Positions 17,220 through 27,120 are shown, counted from the stretch's first letter. The stretch: DNA of 64,000 bases from an uncultured Pelagibacteraceae bacterium (GCA_902635515.1 CACPOD010000005.1:39769-103768); one strand, 5' to 3'. Numbers and translations: made by a program. Notes: generated by a model not told the origin, from the sequence alone.

Positions 17220-18517
17220 TGAAAATGTTTAACAATATTTTTTTAAGAAAAAAAATATTAGTTTATGGTTTAGGAAAGAGCGGCATTTCATCTTACAAGT
17301 TTTTAAAAAACAAGTCTGATGTTTATTTATTTGATGACAATAAAAAAATTAATTTAAGATATAAAAAAAAATTAATTAGATTTGAACAAATTCAAAAAAT
17401 AAATTTTGATAGAATTATTATTAGTCCTGGAATTGATATCTCAAATTGTAAATTATCAAAATTTTTAAAGAAAAATTTTAAAAAAATTCATACCGACCTT
17501 GATGTGTTGTTTTCATTTTATAACAATGAAAGTATTACTATTACGGGAACTAATGGTAAATCTACAACTGCAAAAATTTTACATGATGCTTTAATCGATC
17601 AAAAAAGAGACTCAAGACTTATTGGAAATATAGGTAATCCAGCATTATCAGAAAAAAATATTACAAAAAAAACAATCTTTGTAATAGAGGCTTCTTCATA
17701 TCAGCTAGATTACAGCAGTGTATTTAGATCAAAATATGCGATAATTTTAAATATAACTGCAGATCACATTGAAAGACATAAAAGTTTAAAGAATTATGTA
17801 AATGCAAAATTTAAACTATTAAAATCTCAAATAAGAGGATCTTTTGCATACGTTAAAAAAGAGGATGAATTTATAACTAAAAAATTAAATAAAAATAAAT
17901 ATAGTTCAAAAATCTACAGAGTGCAGACTTCTAGTATAGATAAAAAGTTTAATAAAATTACTAATAAATATTTTTTATCTGATGGCAATAAAGAAAATTT
18001 ATCATTTATATTAAAAATTGCTTCAAGATTAAAACTTAATTACAAAAAATTAATTAAAACCATTAATAAATTTAAAGGCCTAGATTTCAGACAACAAATT
18101 ATATTTGATAAAAAAAATCTTACAATAATTAACGACTCTAAATCTACAAGCTTTGCTTCCTCGGAAAATATCTTAAAAAATTTAAATGATACATATTGGA
18201 TCTTAGGAGGAATTCCCAAAAAGGGAGATAAATTTAAACTTTCAAAAATAAAGTGTAAAAATATTAAAGCTTATATCTTTGGATCACATCATAGAGAATT
18301 TATAAAAATTTTAAATAATAGATTAAGAATTAAAAATTTTAAAAATTTAGAAGAAACTCTAAAAGTTATTTTTTCAGAAATTAATACCCAACAACCTAAA
18401 AAAAATATTATCTTTTTCAGTCCAGCTGGAGCTTCATTTGATAGTTTTAAAAATTTTGAAGACAGAGGGCATTATTTTAATCAAATAATTAAAAAGTATA
18501 AAAATGCAAAGCGATAG
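17219..18517 (+). CDS. murD: UDP-MurNAc-L-Ala:D-Glu ligase MurD
   Basis: ATP-dependent ligase adding D-glutamate to UDP-MurNAc-L-Ala in the cytosol. 432 residues from the chosen ATG, which overlaps the mraY stop (TAATG). The same frame stays open upstream but only inside mraY. Motifs: Rossmann start ILVYGLGKSGISSY, ATP loop TGTNGKSTTA, EASSYQLDY, NITADHIERH, and DSKSTSFASSENIL. It shares 14 bases with ftsW at its 3' end. Confidence 0.96.
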   Translation: MKMFNNIFLRKKILVYGLGKSGISSYKFLKNKSDVYLFDDNKKINLRYKKKLIRFEQIQKINFDRIIISPGIDISNCKLSKFLKKNFKKIHTDLDVLFSFYNNESITITGTNGKSTTAKILHDALIDQKRDSRLIGNIGNPALSEKNITKKTIFVIEASSYQLDYSSVFRSKYAIILNITADHIERHKSLKNYVNAKFKLLKSQIRGSFAYVKKEDEFITKKLNKNKYSSKIYRVQTSSIDKKFNKITNKYFLSDGNKENLSFILKIASRLKLNYKKLIKTINKFKGLDFRQQIIFDKKNLTIINDSKSTSFASSENILKNLNDTYWILGGIPKKGDKFKLSKIKCKNIKAYIFGSHHREFIKILNNRLRIKNFKNLEETLKVIFSEINTQQPKKNIIFFSPAGASFDSFKNFEDRGHYFNQIIKKYKNAKR

Positions 18518-19625
18518 TATTGTATACAAATTTTATTATCAATGGTGGAAAAATATAGATAAATCTATTTTTTTTCTAATAAGTTTATTGTTTGTTATTG
18601 GATTATTTTTTTCTTTAGTATCAACTTCTCTAATAGCCTCTGATAAGTTAGATACCAACAGTTATTTCTTCTTTTTTAAACATTTGATTTATGTGTTAAT
18701 TGGAATATCTCTTATTTTTATATTTTCCTCATTAAATTCCGATCAATTATATAAATACTCTATTTTTCTTTTTTTTATTTCACTTATTTCTTTATTTTTA
18801 GTGCCATTCATTGGTATTGAGGTTAAAGGATCTAAAAGATGGATAGACTTATTTATTTTACCAAGATTTCAGCCCATAGAGGTTTTAAAACCATTTTTGG
18901 TAATAATTTTAGCAACTATTTTTTGTGATATTAAATTAAATATTTTATTTAAGTATTTGATATCTATTATTTTAATATCAATTATTTCTTTACTTTTAAT
19001 AGCCCAACCAGATATTGGCCAAACTTTATTAGTAGTATTTTGTTGGGCAGCTCTTATTTTCACATCAGGCATTAATATATATATTCTTTTAGCAATATTT
19101 ATTGCTGGTGCATCTTTGCTTGCTTATCTTATTATTTTTGTTCCTAAATTTGATTATATCCAAGGACGAATTTTTTCTTTTTTTAATAGAGAAACAGGTA
19201 CTCATAATTTTCAATCTGATAAAGCAATAGAGTCAATTACAAGTGGAGGTTTTTTTGGAAAAGGTATAGGTGAAGGAGTTCTTAAAAATAGAGTTCCAGA
19301 AGCCCACACTGATTACATTATTTCAGTAATTTCTGAGGAGTTTGGTGTTGTTGCCATAATGTTAATATTATTATTGTTTTTGATCTTAATTTATATGGTT
19401 TTTAAAAAAATAAATTTTGAGACAAATGATAAAGCTAAACTTATTTTAATCGGATCTGTTAGTTTAATATTAATGCAGGCCACAATTCATATTGGAGTTA
19501 ATATAAGATTATTTCCAACCACTGGAATGACTTTACCTTTTTTAAGTTATGGTGGTTCATCAATAATAAGTACATCAATATTAGCTGGTATAATTTTAAA
19601 TTTAACAAAAAGAAAAATAACTTAA
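18504..19625 (+). CDS. ftsW: Septal SEDS glycosyltransferase FtsW
   Basis: SEDS-family lipid II polymerase that pairs with FtsI. 373 residues with about ten membrane helices. Family marks: GSKRWIDLFILPRFQPIEVLKP, AQPDIGQTLL, the long loop with a conserved acidic segment (GKGIGEGVLKNRVPEAHTD), SEEFGV and the late FPTTGMTLPFLSYGGSS. FtsW rather than RodA is favoured by position between murD and murG. Its start lies 14 bases inside murD. Confidence 0.96.
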   Translation: MQSDSIVYKFYYQWWKNIDKSIFFLISLLFVIGLFFSLVSTSLIASDKLDTNSYFFFFKHLIYVLIGISLIFIFSSLNSDQLYKYSIFLFFISLISLFLVPFIGIEVKGSKRWIDLFILPRFQPIEVLKPFLVIILATIFCDIKLNILFKYLISIILISIISLLLIAQPDIGQTLLVVFCWAALIFTSGINIYILLAIFIAGASLLAYLIIFVPKFDYIQGRIFSFFNRETGTHNFQSDKAIESITSGGFFGKGIGEGVLKNRVPEAHTDYIISVISEEFGVVAIMLILLLFLILIYMVFKKINFETNDKAKLILIGSVSLILMQATIHIGVNIRLFPTTGMTLPFLSYGGSSIISTSILAGIILNLTKRKIT

Positions 19626-19628
19626 TAA

Positions 19629-20693
19629 ATGAAAACAAAAGTCTTAATTTCCACAGGTGGATCTGGAGGTCACGTAATACCAGCAATTACAATTTATAAT
19701 CATTTAAAGAATACTCATGAAACCTTGATTTCTTCTGATAAAAGAGGTCTTGCATATTTAGATAAGAATTATAAAGCATTTGTAATCAACACTCCAAAAT
19801 TAAATAATTATTTTTTACTTCCTTTTTCATTTTTAAAAATATTATTTCTAACTATTAAATCTTTTTTTCTTTTAAAAAAAAATAATATTTCAATTTTAAT
19901 TTCTACAGGTGGCTATATGTCTTTACCACTATGTTTAGCAGCAAAAATATTGAGCATTAATATTTTTTTAATTGAACCAAATATGGTTCTTGGAAGAGCA
20001 AATAAATTTTTTTTAAATTTTTCAAGAAAACTAATATGTTATTCAAAGAATTTAATTAATTTACCATCTGGAATTAATCACAAATTAACTACTATTAAAC
20101 CTCTTATAAGAAAAGAATATTATGAAACCAGTGGGTATCAAAATAATGATAATTTATTCACAATTATAATAATAGGGGGTAGTCAAGGTGCAAAAATCTT
20201 TGACGAGCTCTTAAATAAATCTTTTGCGAGTATAGCAAAACAGGTTTCTATAAAAATTATTCATCAAACTAGTGAGAAAAATATTAATTTTTTAAAAAAT
20301 TTTTACTCTCAAAATAATATTGAAAGTACTGTTTTTAGTTTTGATCACAATCTTAATGAAGTTTTAAAACAGGGAGATTTATGTATAACAAGAGCGGGCG
20401 CGTCTAGTTTAGCTGAACTATCTATATTGAATATTCCATTTGTAGCAATACCACTTCCGTCATCAAAAGATAATCATCAGTATGAAAATGCTAAATACTA
20501 CAAGGAACAGGATTGTTGTTGGATAATTGATCAAAAGAATTTTGATGACCAAAAATTTGAGAAATTTTTAATGGAATTGATAAATAAAAGTCAAGATTAC
20601 ACGACAAAAAAAAACAATTTACAGAAATTAAATTATCAAAATACATGGAATAATGTTAATCAAAAAATATTAAAAATTATTAATGAAAATTAA
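19629..20693 (+). CDS. murG: Lipid II synthase MurG
   Basis: Peripheral GT28 enzyme that adds GlcNAc to lipid I on the inner leaflet. 354 residues. The N-terminal G-loop is STGGSGGHVIPA; a second is STGGYMSLP. The C-terminal donor domain has IGGSQGAKIFDELL, RAGASSLAELSILNIPFVAIPLP and SSKDNHQYENAKY. Starts three bases after ftsW stops and overlaps murC by 11 bases. Confidence 0.97.
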   Translation: MKTKVLISTGGSGGHVIPAITIYNHLKNTHETLISSDKRGLAYLDKNYKAFVINTPKLNNYFLLPFSFLKILFLTIKSFFLLKKNNISILISTGGYMSLPLCLAAKILSINIFLIEPNMVLGRANKFFLNFSRKLICYSKNLINLPSGINHKLTTIKPLIRKEYYETSGYQNNDNLFTIIIIGGSQGAKIFDELLNKSFASIAKQVSIKIIHQTSEKNINFLKNFYSQNNIESTVFSFDHNLNEVLKQGDLCITRAGASSLAELSILNIPFVAIPLPSSKDNHQYENAKYYKEQDCCWIIDQKNFDDQKFEKFLMELINKSQDYTTKKNNLQKLNYQNTWNNVNQKILKIINEN

Positions 20694-22080
20694 ATTAGCA
20701 AAAACAGAACTGATACATTTCGTTGGAATAGGTGGAATAGGTATGAGTGGCTTAGCACTAATAATGAAAGGTAAAGGTTTTAAAGTTCAAGGAAGCGATA
20801 TAGCAAATAATAAAAATATTGAAAGATTAAGAAAAGAAAAAATAAAAGTTTTCATTGGACATAAGAAACAAAATATAGAAAAGGGTACTATCCTAGTCAT
20901 ATCTTCAGCTATTAAAAAAAATAATCCTGAGCTTCTTGCGGCAAAAATAAAGCAATTACCAATTTATAAAAGAGGCGAAATGTTAGCCAACATTGTCTCT
21001 TTAACAAAGAATATTGTAGTTGTTGGTTCGCACGGCAAAACTACAACAACATCATTGATAGCTTCTATATTTCAAGAGACAAAAATTGATCCTACAATAA
21101 TCAATGGTGGAGTCATAAACTCAATAAATAATTCTGCAAAGCTTGGAAAAAGTGATTGGTCTATATTAGAGGCAGACGAGTCTGATGGAAGTTTTGTTTT
21201 TATACCTCCTACATATTCAATCATCACTAATATAGATCGAGAGCATATGGATTATTATGGCACTATGGATAAACTAAATAAATATTTTGAAAATTTTGTA
21301 AACAAGGTTCCTTCATTTGGAAAATCATTTATTTGTTTAGATGATAAAAATAACAAAAATTTAATTAAAAGTATTAAAAACAAAAACTTTTATACATATG
21401 GCTTAGATACAAAATCAAATTTTTGTATTAAAAATATAAAACAATTAAAAGAGTATTCTGAGTTTGACTTAAATATAAAATTACCTAACAAAAAAAATCA
21501 ATTGATTAAAAAATTTAAAATTCCTTTATTAGGAATACATAATATTAAGAATTCTGTAGCTGCAGCAGCATTAGCGTTAACAGTAGGTCTTCCAATCAAA
21601 AATATTAAAAAAGGACTTAAAAATTTTAAAGGAGTTCAAAGAAGATTTAATAAAATTTTCAATTTTAATAATGTAGATTTTTATGATGATTATGCCCACC
21701 ATCCTACTGAAATCAAAGAAGTACTGGATGGTGTAAAAAAAGTTTATAAAGATTATGAGAAGATATGTATTTTCCAACCACATAGAATATCAAGACTAAA
21801 AGATTTAAAAAAAGAATTTACTTTTGCTTTTAAAAATGCAGATAAAGTAATTTTGTTTCCAATTTATACTGCTGGAGAAAAATTAAAGCTTGGATTTAGT
21901 TATATAAATTTTGCGAGAGAGATTATTAAATACTCTAGAGTTCAGCTATTTTTAGTAGATGATAAATTTCAATTAGCAAAATTTATTAAAGCAAACATAT
22001 ATGGAAAAAAAATAGTTATAGGAATGGGCGCAGGGACTATTTCAAGTTGGATGCGAGAATTACCAAAATTGTTATCATGA
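20683..22080 (+). CDS. murC: UDP-MurNAc:L-Ala ligase MurC
   Basis: First of the Mur ligases, adding L-Ala to UDP-MurNAc. 465 residues with the MurC-specific Rossmann opening HFVGIGGIGMSGLA, ATP loop GSHGKTTTTS, EADESDGSF, TNIDREHMDYY, YDDYAHHPTEI and FQPHRISRLKDL. The start is 11 bases inside murG and its TGA overlaps the murB ATG, part of the tightly coupled run. Confidence 0.97.
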   Translation: MKIKLAKTELIHFVGIGGIGMSGLALIMKGKGFKVQGSDIANNKNIERLRKEKIKVFIGHKKQNIEKGTILVISSAIKKNNPELLAAKIKQLPIYKRGEMLANIVSLTKNIVVVGSHGKTTTTSLIASIFQETKIDPTIINGGVINSINNSAKLGKSDWSILEADESDGSFVFIPPTYSIITNIDREHMDYYGTMDKLNKYFENFVNKVPSFGKSFICLDDKNNKNLIKSIKNKNFYTYGLDTKSNFCIKNIKQLKEYSEFDLNIKLPNKKNQLIKKFKIPLLGIHNIKNSVAAAALALTVGLPIKNIKKGLKNFKGVQRRFNKIFNFNNVDFYDDYAHHPTEIKEVLDGVKKVYKDYEKICIFQPHRISRLKDLKKEFTFAFKNADKVILFPIYTAGEKLKLGFSYINFAREIIKYSRVQLFLVDDKFQLAKFIKANIYGKKIVIGMGAGTISSWMRELPKLLS

Positions 22081-22982
22081 AAATTGATTTAAAAGAGTTA
22101 ATTCCTGAATTTAATAATAATTTAAAATTAGATTATGATCTTAAAAAAAAAAATTGGTTTAACATAGGAGGTAAAACCAAAGCTTTTTATAAAGCAGATA
22201 ATTTAAAAGAATTAATAAAATTTCTTAAAAAAATCCAAAATCACGAAAAGATATTTGTGTTAGGGGCAGGTTCAAATACATTAATTTCTGATAAACAATT
22301 TAATGGTGTTGTAATTAAGCTTTCAAAAAATTTTAACAATATTTCTTTGTTTAATAATGAAATCATAATAGCAGGAAGTGCTGTTACTGATAAATCATTA
22401 TCTGATTTTGCAATGGATAACAGTTTAGGAGGTTTTGAGTTTTTATCTTGTATACCTGGAACTGTTGGAGGTGGAATCAAAATGAATGCAGGTTGTTTTG
22501 AAAGGGAGTTTAAAGATATTTTAGTTTCTATTCAGGCAATAGATAAATTCGGAAAAGTTATAACTATCCCGGCAAAGGAAATAAATTTCAAATATAGAGA
22601 CAGTAGTTTGTCAGATGAGCTTATTTTTTTGAGTGCTTCTTTCAAAGGGTTTAAAAAAAATAAAGATTTAATTCAGAACGAAATGAAAATAATGAAAGAA
22701 AAAAAAGAAAAAGCTCAACCAACTAGAATCAAAACTAGTGGAAGCACATTTAAAAACCCTATAAATCAATCAAATAAGAAAGTTTGGCAATTAATTAAAG
22801 AGTCTGTACCACTTGAAAAATCATTTGGGGATGCCTCAATTTCTGAAAAACACTGTAATTTTTTTGTAAACAAAGGTAATGCTAAGTTTGAAGATATGAA
22901 AAAATTAATAAATTTTGTATCTGATAGTGTCTTTAAAAAAACAGGTATTAAATTAGAAACAGAAATAAAAATTTTAGAATAA
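22077..22982 (+). CDS. murB: UDP-N-acetylenolpyruvoylglucosamine reductase MurB
   Basis: FAD enzyme reducing UDP-GlcNAc-enolpyruvate to UDP-MurNAc. 301 residues from the ATG that overlaps the murC stop. The frame also reads upstream inside murC, which is not needed. FAD domain: NWFNIGGKTKAFYKA, FVLGAGSNTLISD, GGFEFLSCIPGTVGGGIKMNAG. Substrate domain: FKYRDSSL, RIKTSGSTFKNP with the catalytic Ser, and SEKHCNFFVNKGNA. Compact type without the large C-terminal insert of E. coli MurB. Confidence 0.96.
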   Translation: MKIDLKELIPEFNNNLKLDYDLKKKNWFNIGGKTKAFYKADNLKELIKFLKKIQNHEKIFVLGAGSNTLISDKQFNGVVIKLSKNFNNISLFNNEIIIAGSAVTDKSLSDFAMDNSLGGFEFLSCIPGTVGGGIKMNAGCFEREFKDILVSIQAIDKFGKVITIPAKEINFKYRDSSLSDELIFLSASFKGFKKNKDLIQNEMKIMKEKKEKAQPTRIKTSGSTFKNPINQSNKKVWQLIKESVPLEKSFGDASISEKHCNFFVNKGNAKFEDMKKLINFVSDSVFKKTGIKLETEIKILE

Positions 22983-22983
22983 A

Positions 22984-23898
22984 TTGAAAAAAAAAGTACT
23001 TATACTATCAGGTGGAATTTCTAAAGAGAGATTAATTAGTCTTGATACAGGAAATCAAGTTTTTAAAGAATTAAAAAAAAATGGTTATAGAGTAAAAATT
23101 TCTGAACCAGATAATAATTTAGAAAAAAATATAAAAATATTTAAGCCCAAGGTGATCTTTAATGCTTTACATGGTCAATTTGGAGAGGATGGATATATTC
23201 AAACTATATTAGATAAATTTAAAATTCCATATACTCATTCTGGTGTAATAGCATCTTCAATAGCTATGGATAAAGAAATTTCAAAAAAATTATTTATTAA
23301 AAATAAAATTAAAACCCCAAAATTTTTTACATATTCTTATGATATTGCAAAATCTAATTTAATAAAGAAAATCAACAAAAACTTAAGTTTTCCAGTTGTA
23401 ATTAAACCTTTGAATGAAGGCTCAAGTGTAAATGTCTATATAAGCAGTAAAAAGACTTTAGATAAGATTCTTTACAAACTGAAAGTTTATAAAAAAGTAT
23501 TAATTGAAGAATTTATTGGAGGAAGAGAAATACAAGTTGCGATTATGGGTGATAAAAAATTAGGAGCAATTGAACTCAAACCCAAAAGAAAATTTTATGA
23601 TTACCAAGCAAAATATGACTCAAAATCTAAAACACAACATATTATCCCTGTAGATTTACCTAAATCAAAGTTTAATAAGGTAATGGATATAGCTTATAAA
23701 GCTCATAAAATTATTGGCTGCAGAGGAGTAACCAGGTCAGATTTTAAATTTTTCAATGGAAATTTTTATTTACTAGAACTTAATACACAGCCAGGAATGA
23801 CCAAATTATCATTAGTGCCAGAAATAGCATTATACAAAGGTATAAGCTTTTTAAAATTAATTGAATGGATGTTGAAAGATGCATCAAAGAAAAAATAA
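22984..23898 (+). CDS. ddl: D-alanine:D-alanine ligase
   Basis: ATP-grasp enzyme making D-Ala-D-Ala for the MurF half of the upstream fusion. 304 residues, begins with TTG one base after murB. Motifs: VLILSGGISKERLISL, FNALHGQFGEDGYIQ, IPYTHSGVIASSIAMDK, VVIKPLNEGSSVNV, YDYQAKYDSKSKTQHI-type loop, RSDFKF and LLELNTQPGMTKLSLVPE. Length and the final motif match the DdlB branch. It overlaps ftsQ by 20 bases. Confidence 0.96.
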   Translation: MKKKVLILSGGISKERLISLDTGNQVFKELKKNGYRVKISEPDNNLEKNIKIFKPKVIFNALHGQFGEDGYIQTILDKFKIPYTHSGVIASSIAMDKEISKKLFIKNKIKTPKFFTYSYDIAKSNLIKKINKNLSFPVVIKPLNEGSSVNVYISSKKTLDKILYKLKVYKKVLIEEFIGGREIQVAIMGDKKLGAIELKPKRKFYDYQAKYDSKSKTQHIIPVDLPKSKFNKVMDIAYKAHKIIGCRGVTRSDFKFFNGNFYLLELNTQPGMTKLSLVPEIALYKGISFLKLIEWMLKDASKKK

Positions 23899-24550
23899 AA
23901 AAATTCTAATTTATTTTTTTTTATTAATAATTGTTTCGTCAATTGGTAACAACAAAATTAATAATTATAAATTTAAAAAAATAGAAAATATAAATATTTT
24001 TGGATTAGATGAAAAAAATAATCAAATTCTTTTGAATAAGTTGAAAAATTTGAATTTAGGAAATATTTTCTTTATCAATAAAAAAAAAATTGAAAAATTG
24101 ATTAATTCAAACTCTTTAATTGAGAGCTATATAGTATTTAAAGAATATCCATCTACATTAAACATTAAAATTGATAAAACTAATTTTTTTGCAAAAATAA
24201 ATGATAATGGTAAAAATTATCTCATTGGATCAAATGGTAAATTAACCCTAATTGAGTCTGGTTACAATCAATTACCATATGTTTTTGGCAAACCTAAGGT
24301 TGAAGAATTTTTACAATTTAAAAAAATTATAGATAGGTCTAAATTTTCATATAATGAAATAAAAAATATATATTTTTTTTCATCAAAAAGATGGGACCTA
24401 AAGTTTCATGACAATATTTTATTAAAACTACCAAATAACTTAACACAAGAAACTTTGGATAATTTGTATAATTTTCTAAAAAATTATGATGGAGAAAATT
24501 TTAATATTATTGATGCAAGATTAGAAAATAAGATTGTTTTAGATGGATAA
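23879..24550 (+). CDS. ftsQ: Divisome protein FtsQ
   Basis: 223 residues: a short basic tail, one membrane helix (about 8-22), a POTRA domain (FKKIENINIFGLDEKNNQILLNKL through NSLIESYIVFKEYPSTLNIKI) and the FtsQ beta domain ending with NIIDARLENKIVLDG. FtsQ recruits FtsB/FtsL in the periplasm. The place between ddl and ftsA is the standard one. It is shorter than most alphaproteobacterial FtsQ proteins, mainly through a short cytosolic tail. Overlaps the next gene by eight bases. Confidence 0.9.
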   Translation: MHQRKNKKILIYFFLLIIVSSIGNNKINNYKFKKIENINIFGLDEKNNQILLNKLKNLNLGNIFFINKKKIEKLINSNSLIESYIVFKEYPSTLNIKIDKTNFFAKINDNGKNYLIGSNGKLTLIESGYNQLPYVFGKPKVEEFLQFKKIIDRSKFSYNEIKNIYFFSSKRWDLKFHDNILLKLPNNLTQETLDNLYNFLKNYDGENFNIIDARLENKIVLDG

Positions 24551-25244
24551 AGAGAATGAATTACAATGTTACTTAAGTGTTTCCCCAAATAAATATGGAA
24601 TATATTTGTTTGATACAAAAAATTTAAAAAATTTATATGAAGAGGAAATTATTTTAAATAATGAAACAAACTATCAAAATCATGATGAATTAAAAAAATT
24701 TCTTGATGATAATATATTTAAAATTGAAAAATTAAGTGGAAAATTTATAGAAAATATATTTCTTATACTTGAAGATAAAAAAATTTTTAATCTAGAAATT
24801 GGAATTAAAAAAAAAAATTACAATATTTCAGTCACAAAAGAATATTTAGAAAATTTACTTGTTGAAGCCAAGGATTTATTTAGAGAGAGTTATCACAACC
24901 AAGAAATTATTCATATGATAGTTAATAAATATTTTATTAATGGTAAGGCTCAGTTATTATTTGAAGAAAATTTAAAATGTGAAAACTTTGCTTTGGAAGT
25001 TAATTTTAAATCTATTTCTAATGATATCATTTATGATCTAAATAAGATTTTAGAAAATTATCAAATTAAAATATCAAAATATTTAGATGGAAGTTATGTC
25101 AAAAAAAATTTTAAGAATGACATTGAGCTATCAGAAATGTCTTATAGGATTTTGTGCGGTCAAAATCAAAATGAAGTTATTTTTGTACCAAAAAATACAA
25201 AAAAATTAGCTTTTTTTGAAAAATTTTTTCAACTATTTAGCTAA
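24543..25244 (+). CDS. ftsA: Reduced FtsA-like protein lacking the ATPase core
   Basis: 233 residues in the ftsA slot, against about 410-440 for normal FtsA. Residues about 8-40 resemble the first strands of domain 1A without the nucleotide-binding DIGT motif. Residues about 85-178 match domain 1C (SHS2) in order: VTKEYLENLLVEAKD, EIIHMIVNKYFINGKA (compare the FtsA ILHV-PQEY-IDG segment), ALEVNFKSISNDIIYDLNKIL. None of the later ATPase motifs is present. The last 15 residues (KLAFFEKFFQLFS) form a possible amphipathic membrane helix like FtsA's targeting tail. Likely still tethers FtsZ or recruits late proteins, without ATP control. Confidence 0.7.
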   Translation: MDKENELQCYLSVSPNKYGIYLFDTKNLKNLYEEEIILNNETNYQNHDELKKFLDDNIFKIEKLSGKFIENIFLILEDKKIFNLEIGIKKKNYNISVTKEYLENLLVEAKDLFRESYHNQEIIHMIVNKYFINGKAQLLFEENLKCENFALEVNFKSISNDIIYDLNKILENYQIKISKYLDGSYVKKNFKNDIELSEMSYRILCGQNQNEVIFVPKNTKKLAFFEKFFQLFS

Positions 25245-25307
25245 TTTTGTTTTTTCCGGTAACATTTGTTGTTTTTTAATAACTAAAAATTCAAATTAAA
25301 AGTACCT

Positions 25308-26228
25308 GTGTCTTATTTAACTCAAAAAACAATCAAAAATAATGTCAGCTTCAGCGGCATTGCTCTTCATAGTGGACTAAGTGTAAAGGTGTGTATTAAG
25401 CCTGCTGAGCCTAATTTTGGAATTGTATTTAAAAGGGTAGATCTAAAAGAAAACAATATAGTTTATCCAAATTTTATGAATGTAAGCAATACATCTTTGA
25501 ACACAACAGTCGAAAATGAATTTGGAGCAAAAGTTTCAACAATAGAACATTTAATGGGTGCATTATTTGGTTTGGGAATTGATAATGCTTTAATTGAAAT
25601 TGATAATGAGGAAGTGCCAATTTTAGATGGATCAGCAAAAGTATTTATTGAAAAGATATTATCTTCAGGAATCAAGGTAAGTGACTCACCAATTAAAATA
25701 ATTAAAATTAACAAAGAAATTACATTTTCAGATGGGCAAAGATTTATTTCTATTAAACCTTCAACTTTAAATTTAGAAATAGATTTTCAGTTAAAATATA
25801 AAAATGAAGTTATTGGAGATCAGAAAAATAAAGTTAAAGTTTATGAAGACGACTTGTCAGATATATATAATTCTAGAACATATTGTTTATTTGAAGATAT
25901 AGAAATGATTAAAAAAAAGGGTTTAGCGAAAGGTGGCAGCTTAGAGAATGCAGTGGTTGTAAAAAATAACGAAATATTAAACCCAGAAGGATTGAGAAAT
26001 AAAAAAGAATTTGTAAACCATAAAATTTTAGATTGTATTGGTGATTTGTATACCAGTGGTTATAGAATTGTAGCAAGTGTAACTTGTTCACAGGGTGGTC
26101 ATTATCTTACAAATCAATTATTGCGAAAATTATTTCAAAACAAAGATAACTTTTCAATTATCGAGATAAAAGAAAAAAATCTACCTCACACTTTAATTAA
26201 CAAAAACTTGCTAAGATCTATAGCTTAG
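25308..26228 (+). CDS. lpxC: UDP-3-O-acyl-GlcNAc deacetylase LpxC
   Basis: Zinc enzyme for the committed step of lipid A synthesis. 306 residues from a GTG start. Motifs: QKTIKNNVSFSGIALHSG, STIEHLMGALFGLGIDNA with a zinc His, VPILDGSA, NSRTYCLFEDIE, KGLAKGGSLENAVV, and EFVNHKILDCIGDLYTSG with the second His and Asp ligands, then GGHYLTNQLLRKL. It closes the division cluster in the canonical place after ftsA. A 63-base spacer separates it from the reduced ftsA, with no clear terminator. Confidence 0.97.
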   Translation: MSYLTQKTIKNNVSFSGIALHSGLSVKVCIKPAEPNFGIVFKRVDLKENNIVYPNFMNVSNTSLNTTVENEFGAKVSTIEHLMGALFGLGIDNALIEIDNEEVPILDGSAKVFIEKILSSGIKVSDSPIKIIKINKEITFSDGQRFISIKPSTLNLEIDFQLKYKNEVIGDQKNKVKVYEDDLSDIYNSRTYCLFEDIEMIKKKGLAKGGSLENAVVVKNNEILNPEGLRNKKEFVNHKILDCIGDLYTSGYRIVASVTCSQGGHYLTNQLLRKLFQNKDNFSIIEIKEKNLPHTLINKNLLRSIA

Positions 26229-26282
26229 ATACAAAGATCTCTTTAAAAAAATCAATTTAATAAGTATAAATTGTTAATGATA

Positions 26283-27119
26283 ATGAATAAGTTATTTTTT
26301 TTATTGGGCATAATATTGATTATTACAGCTTGTTCAAAAAAAATTGAAAATGAAAATTTAATTAAGGAAAAAAGTTTAGAGTTGCAAGTTCTAGAAGCCT
26401 ATCAAGAGGGAAGGGAATCTCTTGAAAAAGGAGATGTTCTTTTTGCTGCAAAAAAATTTAATGAAGCTGAAATTTTATTTCCACAGTCTATTTGGGCACC
26501 TAAATCTGCATTAATGGCTGCATATTCATATTACATTCAAGATTATTATGGTGACGCAATTGCTGAATTAGAGAGATTTATTAGAGTCTATCCAAATCAT
26601 GAAAATTTAAATTATGTATATTATTTATTAGCTATTTCATATTATGAACAAATTGTGGATGAAAAGAAAGATCTTCAGTCAATAATTAACGCTAAAGAAA
26701 CTTTTGGCATAGTAATAGATAAATTTCCAAATACAGAATATGCACTGGATGCTGAATTTAAAATTGATTTGATAAATGATATTCTTGCTGCAAAAGAGAT
26801 GTATGTTGGAAGATACTATGTTGATAAAAAAAAATGGATACCTGCAATTAACAGATTCAGAGAAATTGTAGATAAATATGATACCACTATATATGTAGAA
26901 GAAGCCTTGTATAGATTGGTCGAAGTTCATTATATATTAGGATTAAAAAATGAGGCTGAAAAATATGCAAAACTTTTAGGATATAATTATCAATCATCTA
27001 CTTGGTATGAAAAATCTTATGCTATTTTTAATGAAAAATATAAAATTAATAAAAAAAGAGACGTTAAGAAAAATAAAAAAAGTAAAATTATTGAAAAAGT
27101 AAAATCTCTTTTTGATTGA
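26283..27119 (+). CDS. bamD: Outer-membrane assembly lipoprotein BamD
   Basis: Essential part of the Bam complex that folds beta-barrel proteins. About 278 residues: a lipoprotein signal with lipobox ITAC near residue 17, then five TPR-like helical repeats starting at QVLEAYQEGRESLEKGDVLFAAKKFNEAEILFPQS-type sequence (family consensus Y--A---L-----A---F--L---YP). The ATG at 26283 is chosen; upstream in-frame TTG/ATG codons (26271, 26277) would add two to four residues. The start is near lpxC and it directly precedes ligA. Confidence 0.93.
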   Translation: MNKLFFLLGIILIITACSKKIENENLIKEKSLELQVLEAYQEGRESLEKGDVLFAAKKFNEAEILFPQSIWAPKSALMAAYSYYIQDYYGDAIAELERFIRVYPNHENLNYVYYLLAISYYEQIVDEKKDLQSIINAKETFGIVIDKFPNTEYALDAEFKIDLINDILAAKEMYVGRYYVDKKKWIPAINRFREIVDKYDTTIYVEEALYRLVEVHYILGLKNEAEKYAKLLGYNYQSSTWYEKSYAIFNEKYKINKKRDVKKNKKSKIIEKVKSLFD

Positions 27120-27120
27120 G

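Noticed and set aside
25245..25307. Possible riboswitch or promoter before lpxC
   Set aside because: Only 63 T-rich bases with no stable fold and no well-spaced -35/-10 pair.
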